From Litomosoides sigmodontis (Eukaryota > Nematoda > Chromadorea > Rhabditida > Onchocercidae): DNA of 64,000 bases. The notes under the pieces were generated by a model. The model saw only the letters and a program-made list of their open reading frames with translations, was not told where the DNA came from and did not search any database. The DNA is taken from the NCBI GenBank assembly GCA_963070105.1, contig OY718806.1, positions 1,686,365-1,750,364 of the forward strand, given 5' to 3'. The first letter of the stretch is position 1, and every line of letters begins with the position of its first letter. Positions 28,430-42,272 of the stretch are shown here, in pieces. The position numbers and the translations under genes were made by a program.

Positions 28430-29976
28430 TATATTTCAGTTCTAGCAGGAGGTGAACGGTTCTAGCAGACACTCACCGCACAAACTGACAAACTGACCCA
28501 GTTAGTGTCTACATCTTTTTAATGCCTCAGTTGAACTCTGCCCTCGATCAACAGCATGATTCTGTTGCCTAACATGTCAATGGGCTGTTACAAAAGTCCT
28601 ATTCTCTCGAAAGTCTACGGAAGAGTTATAAATCGCTCATTTATGCTCGTACATATTTCATTTTAAACCATCACAGCAACACAAATTCTAGGAAAATTTT
28701 TCGGATATCCTGCGACGTATCATCACAACGTACTAAAACGTGGAAATGATACTTTCGACTCTCTAATATTCATCTGACAATAATCGTCAAAGAAAAGGAA
28801 GAACTCTACGCAATAATGAAAAAATCATATCCTTATAAATATTTCACGTATAATTAGAAATGAGTAAAATGCTAAAAAATGAAATATGACGTACATTAAA
28901 AACTACGAGGTGGTACTTTGCCGATATAGTGGTTGCTTTCTTTCAGGAAAATTTGCAAAAATTAATCTATAAAGTTAAGGTTATTGAAGTGAAGAATTGC
29001 AAAACACAGAATCTTCCGGAGTTAGGAAGCTTCGTCAACACAAGCGCATCATACGTGCAGAGTACATCGTTTCGCGTGAAGCTTAGAAGCATATAATCGC
29101 CAACTGAGACATATTTCAAAACGTTTTGAGACATGACAAATACAACCAGAAAAGTGAGTGAAAATGGTACACGTACAGGAAAAAAAAGGTTAAAAGTAGC
29201 ATGAAAATTCAAGTAACGAACGAGAAATCGATCTAATCCTCCTTTAGTAATGGTGAACAACTAATATTTAACTGTAACAGTGCAACAGAATCAGTGAGAT
29301 CATCATAAAAATCTATCCAACTCAATGAAATGAGCAAAGCACACAATTTAAATGAAAATTTCAAAAAAAATACTGGTGTGACTAAACCAGCAGGCGAAGA
29401 TACTATCCATCTCCCGAAACTCAAAAAAAATGAGGGTGACTGAACCGTAAATTAGAACGAGAATTCCAATATCCGTGGGAGAAAAAGAAACTTACACTTA
29501 GTCCTATATGTTGCGGAATCTGCTGGTACACCTGCATCAGTTTTTCTAGTAGTGGTAGTAGTCGCAGTAACAGTAGCATTAGTATTAGTAGTTATAGTAG
29601 TAGAAGCAGCAGTAGTAGATTTGTCACCCACTTCTCTATCCACTGAAAATCTTTGCAGTTGGACAGATCTGCCAATGCTTCCTCCGTCACCACCAGCTAA
29701 TCCATAACCCGTCACGCTTCCCGTGGTATCACTTGATACATCCACGGTATTTGAATAAGACGATTCACAGTTACTATCGCTGTCAATCGATCCGATTGGT
29801 TGTTGTGGATTGAAAGGTATTCCGGTTGCATCATTAGACAAGATATCAGCCGTCAAGTTTCCGCTTGCGTGATCACTATCGCACGTACTACTTGCGCTAC
29901 TCGACTCGTTGTTTTCGTTCATACTCGGTGGAGAGCTGCTACCAGCTGCCATCTCGAGTGTCACTTGGTTCGCCAT
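18046..29976 (-). CDS. MATH-domain and coiled-coil protein, ~1,771 residues
   Basis: Function unknown; the MATH domain suggests a protein-binding adaptor. Thirty-seven exons join in phase (5,316 nt). From 5' they are 29976-29496, 28190-28052, 27855-27749, 27534-27390, 27216-27118, 26990-26852, 26710-26622, 26510-26296, 26161-25981, 25855-25749, 25644-25556, 25459-25365, 25255-25129, 24844-24680, 24524-24356, 23987-23859, 23613-23552, 23401-23300, 23222-23157, 23023-22910, 22842-22768, 22590-22392, 22259-22061, 21964-21860, 21718-21575, 21396-21150, 20989-20826, 20703-20589, 20394-20208, 20118-19993, 19770-19514, 19449-19344, 19263-19121, 19010-18922, 18746-18629, 18343-18175 and 18098-18046. 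Layout: a Ser/Thr-rich N-terminus; MATH at ~260-400 (exons 4-7) closest to USP7, with PWRIMVMPR, FFLQCCPD, WSCQAAAELRL and KENDWGYSCFMTW; a helical repeat-like segment (exon 8); acidic linkers; charged coiled coil (exons 24-28); Pro-, Ser/Thr- and Gln/Asn-rich tail ending GVQYIRRRL. No ubiquitin-protease Cys/His boxes or RING were seen, so it is not USP7 itself. Confidence 0.85.
28384..28426. repeat. (TA)n microsatellite in MATH gene intron 1
   Basis: A perfect TA run of about 43 bases within the first intron (28191-29495) of the minus-strand MATH gene. Confidence 0.9.
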
Positions 29977-32900
29977 TGAGTTTTCCGTTTTTTTATTTTT
30001 TCAGAATTTTAAATCCTGTATTTACAACTCATACAGTACAACAACACATATATCCTACAGCTTTCGAACCGGTCGAAAGTCATGACGTCTATTAACATAC
30101 AACGATGCACCGATAAACGTGGATTTACTTTTATATTCCCTTACAAATATAAAGATTGCTAATTTAGATTCGAATGTTCCAAATTCCTGAACACGTCTCA
30201 TCATTTCTTCAAAATAATAAAGAATAAAAATAACATAAGTGAAATAAAAAAAACAGTATGTGAACCTATGCACTTATCTATTTTCATTTCTTTTTTCGCC
30301 ACTTGAAAAATCCATTATTAACAAACACATTACTATCCCTTGTGATCAGTCTTCTTTTACAACCTCAAAATTCTTCCTCCTCAAATCACCCCATCAAATC
30401 CGTTTAACCACCCGACAATTAAGTACTTAAATCAATCCGTTCGCAGAGATTGTGCTAACCCTAACTGCCTCTCTATCCCCATCCTAACACCACTACATCA
30501 GACTGAAATATTTGCCGAAAGCCAAGATCCACTTGACACGCTTAATGTATGGTACTATCCTAACATATCCCTCACCTTTCCTCCCTTCATTTTTACTCTG
30601 TTCACAATCCAGTTTCAAAATGCATCAATCTACCAAAGTGCTAATCATTTCAGCCAAACAAACATATTAATAAAGATGTCAAGAGATACGCTGCTGCAGC
30701 ATTAGACACAAATCATTATAATTTTTCCATATTTTGTTATCCTCACATTTTACTACGGTATTCCGCTAAAATGAACATTAAATTCTTTTTTTCAGAAAGC
30801 TTGGAAAAAAGAAAATTCAGATTCCTTTTTTTTTCCATGAAGAAAAAATTCAGCTTTGCTATCACGTAGTTCCCATATGAATGGAAGGAAAAACAAATTT
30901 TTATGCATTTAAACGTATGGATGACGTGTAAATATGAATCCTATTCGCTATTTTTACATCATTCTGCACAAGCTCATCAACCAGGCCATCTATACGACTA
31001 CCCACTAGTTGAATTGGATTAGAAGTGAAATGAAACAAAGCGGAAAACACGAACCTGTAAGCGAAAACCCTAAATTGCATAATCAAATCCCGTCACCACT
31101 ATTATTGTACGAATCAATAAATCGATCAAATGCACAGCGGGAATAACATCAACCCAAGACAGCATTGCTCATCTTGCAGCACCATTCTTTAATCATTGCT
31201 CGCACCACCGTGTTGCTGTGTCACTATGATTTCACCATCCACTGAAAGTGTTTCTTTTGCCCAACATCTCACTGCTGTGCCACTATGATTTCACCATCCA
31301 CTGAAAATGTTTCTTTTGCCCAACTCCTCATTTAGCAGTGTCCGGGAGGTCTCGGTCTGTGCGTGTATGTGTGATATGATCGCGATGTTTTGCATCAGAT
31401 TTCTGCGATATTTCAAAATTACAGTAAATAAGATAATGGTAAAGAAAACGGTGCCAAATATATGTGATGTATTTTTGAGTGGAAGTGGACGTGTGGTACT
31501 CAATTGTCGGTCACATGTAATTATGAATACTTTGGTGTAATATTACAAGTATACTTGTAATGTTTTGAAGACCATTCTGTTGCGATAGAATCCACTGAAT
31601 TTCAATAAAATTACATTGAGCAAAGCTGTTTCTGTGCCGCCGTATATACCTACTACTACAGTTTGCTACTAAAAACCGTTCGTGTAGTTAAAGTTTTTGA
31701 CAATTTCAGATGAGCTATGTGGCATTCCATTGGTTGCTCGCCATTATATTGAAAGAATGTCAAAAATTTTTTTTTAATTAAAAAAAATCCACTCCCTATT
31801 CCTTCATCTCCTCACTTATAATAATCTTCCCTGTGGCATTGCTTGTTTCTACTACACAATAAAATATTATCCGTCCAGCCATGTGGACCGACAATTAATG
31901 TTTATTTTTGTTCACAGTGAGAAATGGATGATATTTGCGGTAGCAGTTTCCATTTCATTTATTCCGCTGAAATATCTATTTTAGCATCATTTCACAATCA
32001 TTTCGGACAAGGGACTTACCTATAGCGACTTCACAAATCTCATTTCCACATTCAAAACTGAATAGAGTTCACTGATCATTTAAACTTCCTAGATTGTACA
32101 GTTCATTTCAGTTATAATCTTTTGAAATATTAACCCACCGAATATCAATCAGCCTTAATTGTGGATCGTGAAAGAGGAACAGAAAAAAAGTAATAGCGCT
32201 CAGTTCTTCAAAATACAATACATTCATGTTTTCAAATGCTTTAATATTCACTGGGTGTGTTGCGACATATATGTAAAAATACCAGTTGCTTCATCCCTGA
32301 ACTGAACATAACAGTGATTGTAATGGTAGTTTGTTGTGACCCAGTGTAAATTGAAAATTTTTATAGATAGCGGTTACACAAAACATAATATTACTTTCTT
32401 GATGAGATCATTTTGTAACCCCTTCGATCTCTTATTAATCAAATAATATTACCACCCTAATGTAACCGAGGCTATTTTTAAAAAATCATTTTAATCTCTG
32501 CAGAAAACTGGAAAATGTTCATTGCTACATGCCGAACTGAACCATTCACCATCGCTAATGTGTACGGTAAATAATAACACAAGTGAAAGTTAAGGGATCA
32601 TGAATAAAATACAATCAAAAATAAATCACCGAAGGAGCACACCTGAGATTAACTAACAGAGCAATTGACAATTCAAAATCATTTAGCTCCAACTGAAACT
32701 AACAAGTTGCCACGAATGCATTGGGAAATACACTCTCAAAACATATCACATTTCATAATTTCGCACTTATTTACATATTAAGTTAACGAGTGCTCGAAAA
32801 TGCTTAGGCAAGCTGATATGTTACAAATATACACAAAGCAAATGAAAACATCGGAATCGCAGCTCCCTATCATTCTCAGCATTTTCATGTTTCATGAAAT

Positions 32901-33734
32901 CCATAATTTTTCATCACCAGGCATCTTTTCACTTAATTTAAATCTTCTGACATATTTCCCACATTTTCCTCTACCTGTTGTTTGATCGCTCTGCATTGCA
33001 AAAAGAAACGTTTCCTTCAACTCCCCACGCCTGCTGATAAAATTTTCTTGAAAAGTGAAAGTGAAATTTTCTCGCAATGAAAGGCAACTTTACAGAGAAA
33101 AACTAGACTTATGCATAGCAGTTTCATTTAAATTACAGTGCGCTAAACGTGAAAAAACAAAATGCAGTACAATACTCGCTTCCATCTTTACAAATAAATT
33201 ATAAATTCAGGATTTCGTTAAAACGGAAGCACGAAACTATCAAAGAAAGATTACTTCCCGTTACAAAAACAATCTAACAGTAAATGTTGTGCATGAGCAT
33301 TGATTACCTTTATTAATACTTAGGAGATCCTACCCGTTGAATCACTTCTTATTTCTTACAGTTATTACGATTATGGTAACATTCCATCAAATGATATATA
33401 AAAGTGTCCTAAATAAGCCCTGACGAGAGGAGGTGAGAAAATAAAGGCAAAGAACAATAATAAGGGGAAAAGGGATATAGAAGGTGGAGGTAGTAGGAAG
33501 CACCTATCTGCGTTCTATTTAGTCACTATAACAATCAATACAACTCCAACATGAAATACAACTCTAGGAATAATGGACCAATCCAGATGATCCAAGAAAA
33601 AAATATCTATTGTATAAGCGCTACTGAAAATTTTCCTAGCGTTACTGAAATTCTTCCTAGAATTCCGCAGTTTTCACTCTTTTTGTGAGGATTATTATAA
33701 ATATGTTTTCCTAATCCTCAAAAATTATGCGACA
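29977..33734. other. Spacer: MATH gene 5' flank and 3' flank of the S/Q-rich gene
   Basis: Both neighbouring genes run on the minus strand, so this 3.8 kb should hold the promoter and 5' UTR of the MATH gene (near 30 kb) and the 3' UTR of the S/Q-rich gene (near 33.7 kb). I see no supported exon. The one notable element is a 59-base tandem duplication at 31215-31332. Confidence 0.5.
31215..31332. repeat. 59-bp tandem duplication (two units)
   Basis: Units at 31215-31273 and 31274-31332 are nearly identical. Both carry CACTATGATTTCACCATCC followed by a TTTCTTTTGCCCAAC end, with a few base differences between copies. It lies about 1.3 kb upstream of the MATH gene start. No coding sense was found. 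Confidence 0.85.
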
Positions 33735-36172
33735 TCAACAAGCATTCATTTCAATCTTTCGCCACAAATCTGCATACTCATTGACAACCTGAAAACGAAA
33801 ACATCTCATTACTTAGCATTAATATTGCCAATCAAAATCGATTACCGAAACCAAGTTTTCTTTTTTCAAAAATCAAATGTCAACGACTTACCGAACGCAA
33901 CCACATCACATCGTTCATGCAAGTCTCCACTATGAACTGGGACGAAATATCCCCGTTTCCAGCACTAACCTTCTCCAACTGAAGAAAATAATGGTGAGAT
34001 ATTTGCATTAAACATGTATTATGTCTAAATGATAAGAATTGCTATTATAATGTTCTAACCTTATCTTCGCAGCTCTTAAGGAGTATATAACGCATGTGAT
34101 GTAATTTGTGATACACTCCTGACAGTTTCGCACAAGACGAGCAAACCAGATATTCCTAAAAAGAAGCTTCAAACTTCTGATGAAACTATATAATAAGAGT
34201 CATGGAAAGTATGACATACTTCCATAATTGATCACATTTTATAGGATGATAAAAGGAATTCCAGCCACGTTCTTACCACAGCATGTAGCGGAGATCCAGA
34301 TCCTGTATAGCACACTTCTTCAGCCTCCAGTGTATCGTAATTGTAGCCTTCGTTACAAAACAACTGCACAATCTTCTCAACACCAGAGGTGCCACATGCC
34401 TGAAACAGCTATTTGAATCTAATAAAAAATTTGTTCTAAACAATTTTCCCTCACAGCAGCGCGTGAACTTCATGCTTTAAAATTCATATTAGTTTTAAAT
34501 TATGTTGCAAAGTCAGCCAGGAAAAATTGTTAATGCTATTTTTATGAAATAAAACAGATCCATGCTTACGATAATTTTTCCAACGACTTGATTAATCTTA
34601 ACATTTGAAACTGGCAAGAGAGAAAAACTAGAACGCATGAATCTTTTATGATAAAACGTGAACGGAAAAATCTAACAGTATATTACCTGACAACTTAAGC
34701 CACTACCCTCTGAGTCACACACCACACATGAGGAATAAAAATGGAGCAAATCTAAGTATCGTTGAATCCATTTCACTCGCAACTGTACTTTCTCCTTCCG
34801 TTCTCGGTTCAATTTATCGATGCTATTTAGAGCACATAAATAATTCCAGTCTGTAATTTGATATAATAGAAGGAAAACAATAAATGGTTCCAGTAATTAA
34901 CATCTGTTAACAAGAAAATTTTCAGAAACTCATCCAAACTAATAGGTAAAGATGAATTACATTAAAATAAAAAGAAAACTAATCATGGTTCGAGGAAATT
35001 TTGATCAAAATTTGATAGAAAACTAATTTCGAGTATAACACCAGACTTTTTTCTTTAACACTAACAGCTCCTCCATACAACTTCAATGCCTTATATATTA
35101 CTATTTATTTATTACAGAAACAAGCATATGTCTTACGTGGAATAGCAACATAAAACCTCCTTACCGCTCTTCTGTCTTACTGTCTGAAGGAATGTCATAT
35201 CAAGTGCATGATTAAGCATCGCTTTTACATATACAGCCATTTGTCTACGAGTTTGATCACCCACGAAGAAATCTTTCTGTTCCAATGAAATCCCTGAGTT
35301 GGCTGAAATAACGTATTACAAAAAGATTCTGAAATGAGCAATCTTCTGTACCACAAGCGAACACAGTTTTAACGAGAAAGAAAGCATAATGTAAAGCCGA
35401 ACATGAATTTTTAGCCATAAAACTAAAAATATGTATCACCGTTGCGCACGATGTGAAACTTTGCATATCGGACAAACTAAAAGGTTAATGATACACCTAT
35501 GAAGCTAGCCAGGATACGTAGCAAAATGCAATGTGTTATGACCACTACGAAATACAGAGAATTGCGATCCTATAAAAACTAAATAGTATGAAGCACAGTT
35601 GAAAAATTACCAAAATTACCAGAAGGATGCTCTTTATATTCAACGCTGACTGCTGGAAACATGTCTAATAATGGCATTTCCGGTTCGACTATGGATTCCG
35701 AACGACTATGTTTGATGAAACGTACTCGTACAACAAGATAGCTGTCAGCAATCTGATCACACCAACCAGAATACTAGAACAAATTATATATCATTATATA
35801 CATTTCCTACACACAAATATTTTCTGGGCCATTAAAATTATTAAAACGAATTTCTTAAAATTGAGGCAAAGTTTCTGTGAAAAATTCAGAGTAACAGAGT
35901 AATAACAGTAATGCAAAGAAGGCCTTGTAACAAAAACAATCGTCACTTTAGAAAATTAACGATTTTGAAAAGTGTGCAAACCGTAGAACTGTTCTTGTAC
36001 GCTATTTTGCCATCAAGATTAAAAGGAGGATATTTCTGCAGCAAGTTTTGATTGTCAACTCTCCAAAGAGGACAACCTTCTTTCAAAATATCAGCTTTGC
36101 AGACTACGAATGTCCCTTTCTTAAAAAAAAATGAGTTACAAATATAGAGGAACATAATTGTTGAATTTAGTG

Positions 36173-36228
<56 letters not shown>

Positions 36229-39200
36229 AAACTAACAGTTTTTACGTGCAATCGGATTAGTTTACAAGTACCATAGAGTTAAAATTCAAAAAATATGGGC
36301 ACCAATGTAGAAAAAGAGAATGCTCACCGCTAAATGCCCATCTACAGGGTGAAATTTTGACAAAACGCTGTGCTTTAGTAAATTCGGATGCGCGTTGTGT
36401 CCACTATTATTTTCAAATGGTACAGAAGAGTTTCGGTCCCGCAAATATTCTACAATAATCATAAAACTATCATTGAGGAGCGGTATTAACAAAAAATGCA
36501 GACAGATAACAATATCAGTAAATATTCCAATTCCATATAAGTGAAATGTTTTTGTTGCTTTACACTCTAAAGCTGCCTTCACATAAATACCGCAATGTTG
36601 AGAATACACTCCACTGAAATAAATATAGCAAACCAGAATCCACACGATTTCCCTCCCTCTCGTTCCAGTGCATTATAAGGCGTCGTTTCTTACTGAAAAC
36701 AGTCGTATCTTTGCTTGCACTCTCAGATGTGTTCCACTGTCCACGTTTATTTGTGAGCTCCTCCTCGCAACTAAAAAAAAACACTACAGTTACAATTAAC
36801 CACTAATCAGTAATTATTAAAAAGCGATTATTTCGAAAAATGTCTATGTATGGATCCCTATGCATGAATGATCACTACCTCGAAAGATTTTCAAGGAGAA
36901 AACTGCACTTCATTCAGTAAAAAACTCTTGTATATAAACTAGCTAAATATGTCAATAATGATACGGTCACTTACCATGATGTATGTCTTCTCTTTTTCTT
37001 GTGATGTTTATGCTTACGTTTCTTCTTCTTTTTCTCTTTTGAGTCAACACCAACCCATTCATAATCACTGTCTCTCTTCTTTCGCTTTCGTTTCTTCTTC
37101 AGCTTCTCACATTCCATCGCATTCTCGTCCAGTGATCTTCCAGGCAATCGGATCAATAACTTTGGAAGAGGCTGCTCCAACTGCGCCCTAAAAAGGTAAC
37201 GCTTAACCACCAAATGAATTCAAAGTCATATTATACCATGCCATATGTCGAAAGCATGTCATATTATAACTAAGAAATATTTTTTGTAAAACATTACAGT
37301 ATGGCAGAAAGGGGAGAAACAGTGAAGTACGGAGGAGAGGTGAGGAAAACTGTAAAAGAAAAATTGGAAGGTAGGATATGTATTTCCAGTAGAGATGAAA
37401 CAGAACCGTGATGTTGGAAGTAACAATCAAGAAATCCCGAGTCCTATGTTTTTCGGAAATTATAATAATTGAAAATCACGCAACCCTGAGTCCTCTACAT
37501 CTTAATTCAAGTTAAACTTCGTACAATAATACATCTAAGTAAAAAAAAAACAGACCCATTTTCGACGCCGCAATCAGCTTTCGGCGCCATTCTAATCGTA
37601 ATCACCGATGGCCTCGCTTGTTGCTCATTTTTTGCAGTTTCTTTATCGCCAAGGGATTTCGTCTTTAAAAAGCCGAATGATGAGCGATGTTGCTTACGCT
37701 GTGACAGTAAATCCACTATTGTCTGCGGTTCCGCTTTCTTTTGGCCTGTAAAATCAACAGTGAAAAACCTTAAGACCTTTATCTTGAGACCTTTAGACGA
37801 AGTAAGAAAAAAAGCTTACTTAAGGAATTTTCTGTGCGATGTTCACTGACTGAAGCGGGTGGCAATAAAGGAGTTGAAGGCACGGATGGTCTTTCTGATG
37901 CAGCTGAGTGTCGTTTTTTAGGTACGACATGCCGCCACAAATCCTAAAATTTAACAACTAAAAATCAGGCTGCAAATAGGAAAACTTGCTTCTGCTCCTG
38001 AAACTGTCACAACTGCATCTAATCACAGTAAGGGCTCAGTTTTAAAAAACATGTATATCACTGTACCTGCTGGTGTTGTGGTTCATCATTTCCAACTTTT
38101 GTTTTAAGCTCTGGGTGGGCACTGTTTATGCGTGCAAGTCTCTGCGCAACTTCTGCTTCAAGTTTTTGTTCTCGAAGCTGCATCTCAGACACGGTTGCAC
38201 CTGATGGCAGCGGTTTACTTTCCTCTTCGTCATCCTTGAAGCTATATGCGTCGTCGGGAGCTAGAATTATTTACTTGTTAAATAAAAGAAAAATGAAAAG
38301 AAATGAAAAAATCCCCTTACATACTCCACATACTCCATTTTAAATGAAAACTTCACCGAACATTTTTATATCAAATTTCTAAAATTTTTCTCTGTAAGCC
38401 CTACGTAATAAACACTGTTTAGAAAATTACAGATACAAATGCAATTAATTCCAAACACATTTCTATTTTGAATTCTTACAGTCAGTGCCGAACACTGCTT
38501 TACGGATAATTTACATAGATAACAAACTCGGGAATCAATAATGCATAGAACACACAATCAAAACTGCATTACTTTTCACTGTTCCACACATTATACAAAA
38601 TTAGATGACCTTGGGTTTGATAAGTTGACTCCAAATCTAACTAATCGATGATGATTTATGCTTAGTAATTTAGTATTTTTGAATTTAGGTTATTATTATG
38701 CTGTATTGCTATAGGGCGGTTGTGACCTCAAAAATCTCATAAATCGGTTTACCGTGTTCCTCAGTCTTGAACACAGGCTGTAAGAATGTTTTTGCCTTCT
38801 GCTTATATACAGGAACCTTGTTTGATTTGTTTTTCTTTTCCGTTGATGGCATAAATAAAAAACGTGTCTTTGCTGAAGGGGTCTCGATACGCGTGGGTCG
38901 TGGGCGGGCAGCTGCAGCATTGGTAGAAGGATCGGATGAAGGAAGGAAGAAATTGCATAATCCTGATGAAACATCACCAGAGGTGGATGCCGTGGGTGAA
39001 TCTGGAGGTGTGAACTATAAACAAAAAAACGATCTTTGTAAATAACATGCAAATCAGATTCCAAAAATGTTCTTTCGATATTTATATGTGACTATAAACT
39101 TTCTAACTCATTAAAATTTTCACATAACTGCAGATTATGAAGTTCATTAAACTTTCAAAATTATTAAATTTTGACTTGATGCTAACAAAAACAACTCGCC

Positions 39201-42200
39201 TGGACAGGACTGAGGCTGATTTTGTGATCATCCGAAGCATCTGATTTCGTACCTAGCACTGGATCAAGCACCTGAAGCAGCTTTGGAACCTTAGATGCAG
39301 GTGTCGATATAGCATCTTTCTTGGCAACAAGTGAAAGAAGTCTATCCAACTCCTTATCCGCATCGGCTAATTCCTTTTCTCGTTTTAGCTTGATTTTTTC
39401 TCGAATTTTTGGTGTCACAAGTTGCGAAACACTGGAAAAAAATTTATTTTAATAACTATTACTTCAAACATGATTTATTTCTGTGAATTCTGATGATTGC
39501 ATTTGCATGAGGAGTCACCCAACTCACTCTTTTTTTATTAACCACCCCATCTTTTTTTTCACCTTGCTCTATTCTCTACATTTTCACTGCACATAAAATA
39601 TGGTGCCTAACATAAGTGTAGTGCAACTGCTGTAAGTAATTCTCAATAATGTAATTGTACGATAGTTATATGAAAATATTACACTGATGAAAATCCTTAG
39701 CACTTACTTTGTCGGCAATTTAGTTGCATTGGAGGATGCGGATGGCTCGTTCAGGAGTAGTCGATGCATCACTGTTGGATCCATTTCATCCAGAACAGAG
39801 TGCATAACATCTTTTTCAGCAACAGACGACCCACCAAACAAGTCAATATCAGCAAAATCTATACTGGACCATGGTAAATCTTCCAAATTATTATTGTCTG
39901 CGCCATTTTCGTGAGGTATGCCCTGCAAGCATAAGTGAGAACAAGAAACTTGAAGAAATACCTCAGAATTTTATTAGCAAAAATATAAAAAATGGTGATA
40001 TCCATTTCACATGCTTAAGCCTTAAAATGCATTTGTGTAACACTACTTACCGTTGTTTGTTGAACTGTCGATGAGGAACTTTGACTGGGTTCAGAAGAGG
40101 TCCCAACCGGAGTGACGTCTCTTACGTTAAGAGGTACAGTACGCACTTCTGCTGAACGATTTGAAGCATCTGGGTAAAAGGTTTTCTGCTGCGCAGCTGA
40201 ACTACGCGAACCGACCGACATGGAAGCGATCTGCAAAGTAAATGATGTGATGTGTAAAATATGATGTCTCTTTAACCAATTAAAGAGCGAGACATTATGC
40301 AAATTTTTTCGCCATTTTCAAACAATCGATAAAACGCATACCTGTACAGGAGATTGAGCGCTGGATACATCATTACCGCGTGACATGATGTAACCAGAGC
40401 TGCTTTGTTGTGAGCACGGTCGTATGGCACTAACCGTTTCTGGCATAGATGCTCTTCCTACGGAGCCCGGTAAATGGTCAACTGAGCCTACGCTTGAATG
40501 ATTAGGAACGGAAGATGGACCCATGGAAGATGTTGAACAAGGTCTCATTTCGGTGGAGCAATGGCTCTGGATAGAACTTGGTTGCCTGTCAATTACAAGC
40601 ACAGTATTAGCTGGAGAAGACTGTGTTGAACTGATAGAGGCATTCTGTTGCTGACTTCGCTGCTGTGGAGTCGAGGGCTGTGAGTTTAGGTTATGAACAT
40701 TATTATTCTCCATTTTACAAGGAAAAGTATCTGAAATCACAAAACTTTCGCAGATATGTTAGCTTATATTGCAGTATTCGAATTTTAATTCGAATTTAAA
40801 GTTCCGACTAAGGTAGCTTCACAAAGTTAAGGATTTGGTCTGGATGTGATTAATTTTTAAAGTGAACATCAGCAATATCCAATAAATATTTACCTGCACT
40901 GACAGGAGTAGTGGATGATAAAATAGCAGCGCTGCTGGCTGAAGTACTGTTATCTATTGTGAGCTCAATTTCACCTGGATTAAGAGTTGTTGCATCACTG
41001 AAATACCTAAGTTTCATACGCAGTAAATAAGAAATTCGTTATTCTACAGTAGTACACTCGACTAACTTTTCCTTACGTTTGATAAATGCAATATAATATC
41101 TAAAAGCCATTCTAAATAACCTGAGCCTTCAATACAGCTAGAACTGCATTCAAATTTGAACTTATTTGCAAAGAAAAAAAAACAAATTATTGCTATTAAA
41201 CGCAAAATAAGGCGACAAAGATTGTGGCTATCACATAACAAAAAGATAAAACTTGCTTTGGTTTTAAAGTTCCAGCGGAGAAAACTGTATACATCGGCAA
41301 AATAGCGGCAACTTTGGCCTAGAAAATTGTAGACACAAGCCTTAATATTTCTGAAGTGGAACAAAACCACGAATGCGTAAATTTTAATTTCATGATACAA
41401 AATTAAAAATGGATTTGAGGATTGCTCACAGAAGAACTGAAACATGTTCAGTGCGATGCATTAAAACTAATGGAAGGTCACAGAAAACAAAAAATGCACA
41501 AGTATTAGGGAAGATATGAAACCTGCTCAAGCCAAGCAGCATTCGCATTCGGAGCAGCCGGCCAGCTAACTGCTGCAATATTATTGAATTCAGCTGCAAA
41601 CTGACTACCCAATGTCAACTGAGAACTATTCGGTAATAAACCTGCAGCACCTTGTGCCGCCGAAAGTTCTTGGAGATGATGAAGTGTTGAGGCCAGCAAC
41701 GGATTACTAACATTTCCAGCGCTTGGTGTTATACCTTAACAACAGCATGGAAAACAATTGTTTACTTCAACAGTTAATTTGGTTCTTATTTTTCCACATA
41801 TAAGCAAATGTCGATTTCAAAACATTGCGGTAAACAAGTTCCAGTTGTGAATTAGCTAATGATGAATTAGTACGTAAAAAAAGACAACGATATTCGTGAG
41901 TTCCTTAATCTTAATGTTTTGCTAATGACAATGCGTTTTGTATTCCTTGAAAACATATCACATTCTGTTTTTGTGAGTAAAAGCACCTTTTAAATAACCT
42001 CATGAAACTTCTTTCGTTTTACTTGTTAAACTATGCTGTACTCGAAAATGTAGGCACGAGATTTAAGAACAACAAGAACAGCAGGCCCGAAGTTATGATC
42101 CATAAAAAAAAGTCACTCGAACCGAGGCTAGAAGTTAGAAGTTACCCAAAAATATATAAATCTGATCTAATCAGTACAAAGGAAAAGTTGCACCTGAAAA

Positions 42201-42272
42201 AGTTGACGCAAAAGGCGGATTGGTAAATCCAGGCGGTAAAAGAGGATGAGATGACGTATTCTGCTGTTCCAT
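33735..42272 (-). CDS. S/Q-rich nuclear protein with QSER1/PRR12-like (DUF4211) C-terminus
   Basis: Probable chromatin-associated protein; the family call rests on remembered motifs. Exons from 5': 42272-42194, 41734-41523, 40997-40894, 40730-40342, 40230-40051, 39922-39708, 39431-39200, 39014-38753, 38260-38067, 37943-37820, 37745-37556, 37187-36975, 36770-36694, 36449-36328, 36119-35982, 35773-35620, 35302-35165, 34850-34687, 34399-34277, 34155-34060, 33978-33892 and 33788-33735. From exon 3 on, all phases fit. An in-frame ATG at 41017, just before exon 3, would give 1,091 residues. Exon 2 to exon 3 does not fit in phase. The N-terminal part is Ser/Gln/Pro-rich; exon 12 holds a dense Lys/Arg stretch (KKKRKRKKRDSDYEW, then KHKHHKKKRRH) that looks like a nuclear localisation signal. 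The C-terminal block has PLWRVDNQNLLQKYPPF and YKNSSTYSGWCDQIADSYLV, then two CxxC-type pairs (CVVCDSEG, CSSCAKL) that may bind metal. Intron 7 looks like GC-AG. Confidence 0.8.
36172..36225. repeat. (TA)n microsatellite, intronic
   Basis: TA repeat of about 54 bases with one TTTA break, inside the 36120-36327 intron of the S/Q-rich gene. Confidence 0.9.

Noticed and set aside
41062..41445. Minus-strand hydrophobic frame considered as a missing exon of the S/Q-rich gene
   Set aside because: A segment (FKFECSSSCIEG) has a possible acceptor and donor, but no combination supplies the phase needed between exons 2 and 3.
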